Notes under the pieces: model-generated
The model's input: the letters and a program-made list of their open reading frames with translations, nothing else
Database searches by the model: none
What the model was told of the DNA's origin: nothing
Shown: in pieces, positions 62,653 through 64,000 of the stretch
Layout: every line of letters starts with the position of its first letter
How positions within the stretch are numbered: position 1 is the stretch's first letter
Position numbers and translations under genes: made by a program
Source of the DNA: Ferrigenium straubiae
GTDB taxonomy: Bacteria > Pseudomonadota > Gammaproteobacteria > Burkholderiales > Gallionellaceae
Direction: 5' to 3'
Assembly (NCBI GenBank): GCA_019449655.1
Contig: JAHQXD010000001.1
Location: 810,950-874,949 of the forward strand
DNA length: 64,000 bases

Positions 62653-63594
62653 TCATCTTTTCGATTTACTTGGATTCTTGTGCTTAAGCATTTTGATCAT
62701 CTCGCCAGCAATGTATTGAATTACGGGGACAGAAACAGAATTCCCAGCTACTTTCCTAAGCTGTGAATAAGGGATGTTGATCTTAAAATCATCTGGGAAG
62801 CCTTGCAAACGCAACATTTCTCTATCGGTGAGCCTTCTTACCCCATTGACGACCAGATAGTTATAACTGCCCCCTGCCCTCAATGCGCATGAATAAGGCA
62901 AAGCGGAAATGTTGCCTCCTATGTTTTCATGCCATATAGATGGGTAAGGCGCATTTGGTTTTACTGCCTTTATACGCTTTTCTTTCAACCGCTCGCTCAG
63001 AAAATAGTTAGCATCAACCTCGCCATCCGGCAGTAGCACTTCTGATAGAGGCTTGTAATAACCCAAAGGCTTGGGAAATTCAAAGGGGAGCTGATCTAAG
63101 AATCCGACAATGTATATCCGCTCACGTTTTTGCGGAAGACCGTAGTCAAGGGAGTTCAAGACTTTAGAATAAACTGTATAACCGATTTCCCTAAGCCTTT
63201 TCATAATGACAGAGAATGTTTGCCCCCCATCATGAGTTGTTAATCGCTTAACATTCTCTAACAAGAAAGCCCGTGGTCGTTTTTCAGCAAGAATAGCTTC
63301 AATGTTAAAAAACAAAGTGCCTCTGGTGTCAGAAAACCCCAAGCCCTTCCCGGCTATTGAAAATGGTTGGCACGGAAAACCAGCCAATAAAATTTCGTGA
63401 TCAGGAATCTCTTTAGGCGGGATTTCGTTGATGTCCCCGAATGGCTTATGCCCAAAGTTCTCTTCATACATAGCTTGAGCGTATTTATCCCACTCGGAAG
63501 CAAGTACGGTGACGCATCCATGCGCCTCAAAGCCCAATCGAATCCCACCGATGCCAGCGAACAAATCGATGGTTCTAAATTTTTTAGCTGTCAT
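62653..63594 (-). CDS. DNA (cytosine-5) methyltransferase
   Basis: The ATG at 63594 gives 313 residues; an ATG 12 bp further upstream is possible. All core motifs are visible: I (TIDLFAGIGGIRLGFEAHGC), IV (LLAGFPCQPFSIAGKG, catalytic Cys75), VI (AFLLENVKRLTTHDGG), VIII (LPQKRERIYIVGF), IX (RRLTDREMLRLQGFPDDF) and X (VAGNSVSVPVIQYIAGEM). The target-recognition region between VIII and IX is about 80 residues. It is the modification half of the cassette with the putative nuclease and vsr; the target site cannot be read from sequence. Confidence 0.95.
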   Translation of the reverse strand: MTAKKFRTIDLFAGIGGIRLGFEAHGCVTVLASEWDKYAQAMYEENFGHKPFGDINEIPPKEIPDHEILLAGFPCQPFSIAGKGLGFSDTRGTLFFNIEAILAEKRPRAFLLENVKRLTTHDGGQTFSVIMKRLREIGYTVYSKVLNSLDYGLPQKRERIYIVGFLDQLPFEFPKPLGYYKPLSEVLLPDGEVDANYFLSERLKEKRIKAVKPNAPYPSIWHENIGGNISALPYSCALRAGGSYNYLVVNGVRRLTDREMLRLQGFPDDFKINIPYSQLRKVAGNSVSVPVIQYIAGEMIKMLKHKNPSKSKR

Positions 63595-63682
63595 TATGCG
63601 ATGCAAACAGTGAAATCATTTTGATAAAAAATTGCCATATAATGAAAAACTATATTCATAATATTTAAGCGGGTACCAAAAT

Positions 63683-64000
63683 ATGATTATGAAAATTCAA
63701 TCCAAAGACGAATGGACTGCATTCAAACAATGGCAAATAATGGAACTGAGTCTCTCCCCCAAGGTTGCGGCAGATAATCTTTCTAGGTGCAGGCGCATTG
63801 AGAAAATATTTTCAATTAACCTCAAGGCTACAACACGCAATGAGAAGGACTATCTCATTTTGATGGATAAAATTGGTATCTATGCTCATAAAACCAGTCG
63901 AAGCAGATTCTCAGCCTATGCTTTATCAGCTTGCTTAAGGAGTGCGGCAAAAAAATACGCATTATTTTCTTGGGGCGAAAAAATTTCTAAATACCCTCGA
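63683..64000 (+). CDS. Unknown protein, open to the right edge
   Basis: From the ATG at 63683 (or 63689) 106 codons run to the window edge without a stop: MIMKIQSKDEWTAFKQWQIM, then VAADNLSRCRRIEKIFSINL and a basic end. It diverges from the methyltransferase with an 88-bp gap that must hold both promoters. Composition is that of a real soluble protein. It resembles no family I know; a regulator, a recombinase N-terminus or further cargo are possible. Confidence 0.6.
   Translation, partial: MIMKIQSKDEWTAFKQWQIMELSLSPKVAADNLSRCRRIEKIFSINLKATTRNEKDYLILMDKIGIYAHKTSRSRFSAYALSACLRSAAKKYALFSWGEKISKYPR

Overview
The window looks like a chromosomal segment of a GC-rich betaproteobacterium, most likely near Gallionellaceae/Nitrosomonadales. 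The inference rests on gene order (ndk-rlmN-pilF-rodZ-ispG-hisS-yfgM-bamB-der, accA next to tilS, lolCD, and an RpfE-type protein) and on the style of the encoded proteins. No 16S rRNA or tRNA was recognised to confirm it. Most of the window is ordinary housekeeping DNA with several accessory insertions.

Region 1 (1-9.7 kb): a DUF411 metal-binding protein cut by the left edge, a small Cys/His-rich exported protein, an NnrS-like membrane protein with a DUF59/MIP18 Fe-S assembly factor, and a FecR-domain protein. A lower-GC block follows (3977-7903) that appears to be the remains of a type I restriction island: RhuM, a zinc-hook Rad50-like ATPase and only the N-terminus of HsdR. Then come an EEP-fold phosphatase/nuclease and a small secreted protein.

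Region 2 (9.7-28.8 kb): a SWIM-SNF2 helicase, then a long minus-strand housekeeping run (ndk to der), a DsbG-like protein with an altered active site, tilS, accA, an MscS channel fused to a cyclic-nucleotide-binding domain, and an RpfE-like protein.

Region 3 (29.2-35.5 kb): a complete type II-C CRISPR-Cas locus. A tracrRNA can be read directly from the sequence on the minus strand immediately before cas9; cas9, cas1 and cas2 follow with overlapping or abutting genes; then an array of 12 identical 37-bp repeats and 11 spacers of exactly 30 bp. A terminator between cas2 and the array fits leftward transcription of the array. A ParE-type toxin-antitoxin pair sits beyond the array.

Region 4 (35.6-54.7 kb): lolC-lolD, an exported PIMT with a spermidine-synthase-like membrane protein, then a dense stress cluster (PEBP, two Hsp20s, HPF/RaiA-like, CBS protein, geranylgeranyl-reductase-like flavoprotein, Cfa, zinc-ribbon protein, cold-shock protein, LuxR-type response regulator), an adrenodoxin-reductase-like flavoprotein, an unusual large pyruvate kinase, a DUF2062 protein and a CDF metal transporter.

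Region 5 (about 55.5 kb to the right edge): an AT-rich integrated element. It interrupts comEC inside the codons for the conserved LMSISGLH motif. It starts with a large serine recombinase and carries a small HUH-type replication protein next to a repeat-rich, possibly origin-like tract, an operon of two paralogous small proteins plus a ribbon-helix-helix protein, several unknown genes with strong hairpin terminators and two copies of a palindromic operator-like sequence, and a C5-methyltransferase / putative restriction enzyme / Vsr cassette. The right end of the element and the 3' part of comEC lie outside the window.

Four families of short dispersed repeats occur between genes, and in tilS and the rpfE-like gene also inside coding sequence. 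Coordinates and translations were read by eye; no database search was run.
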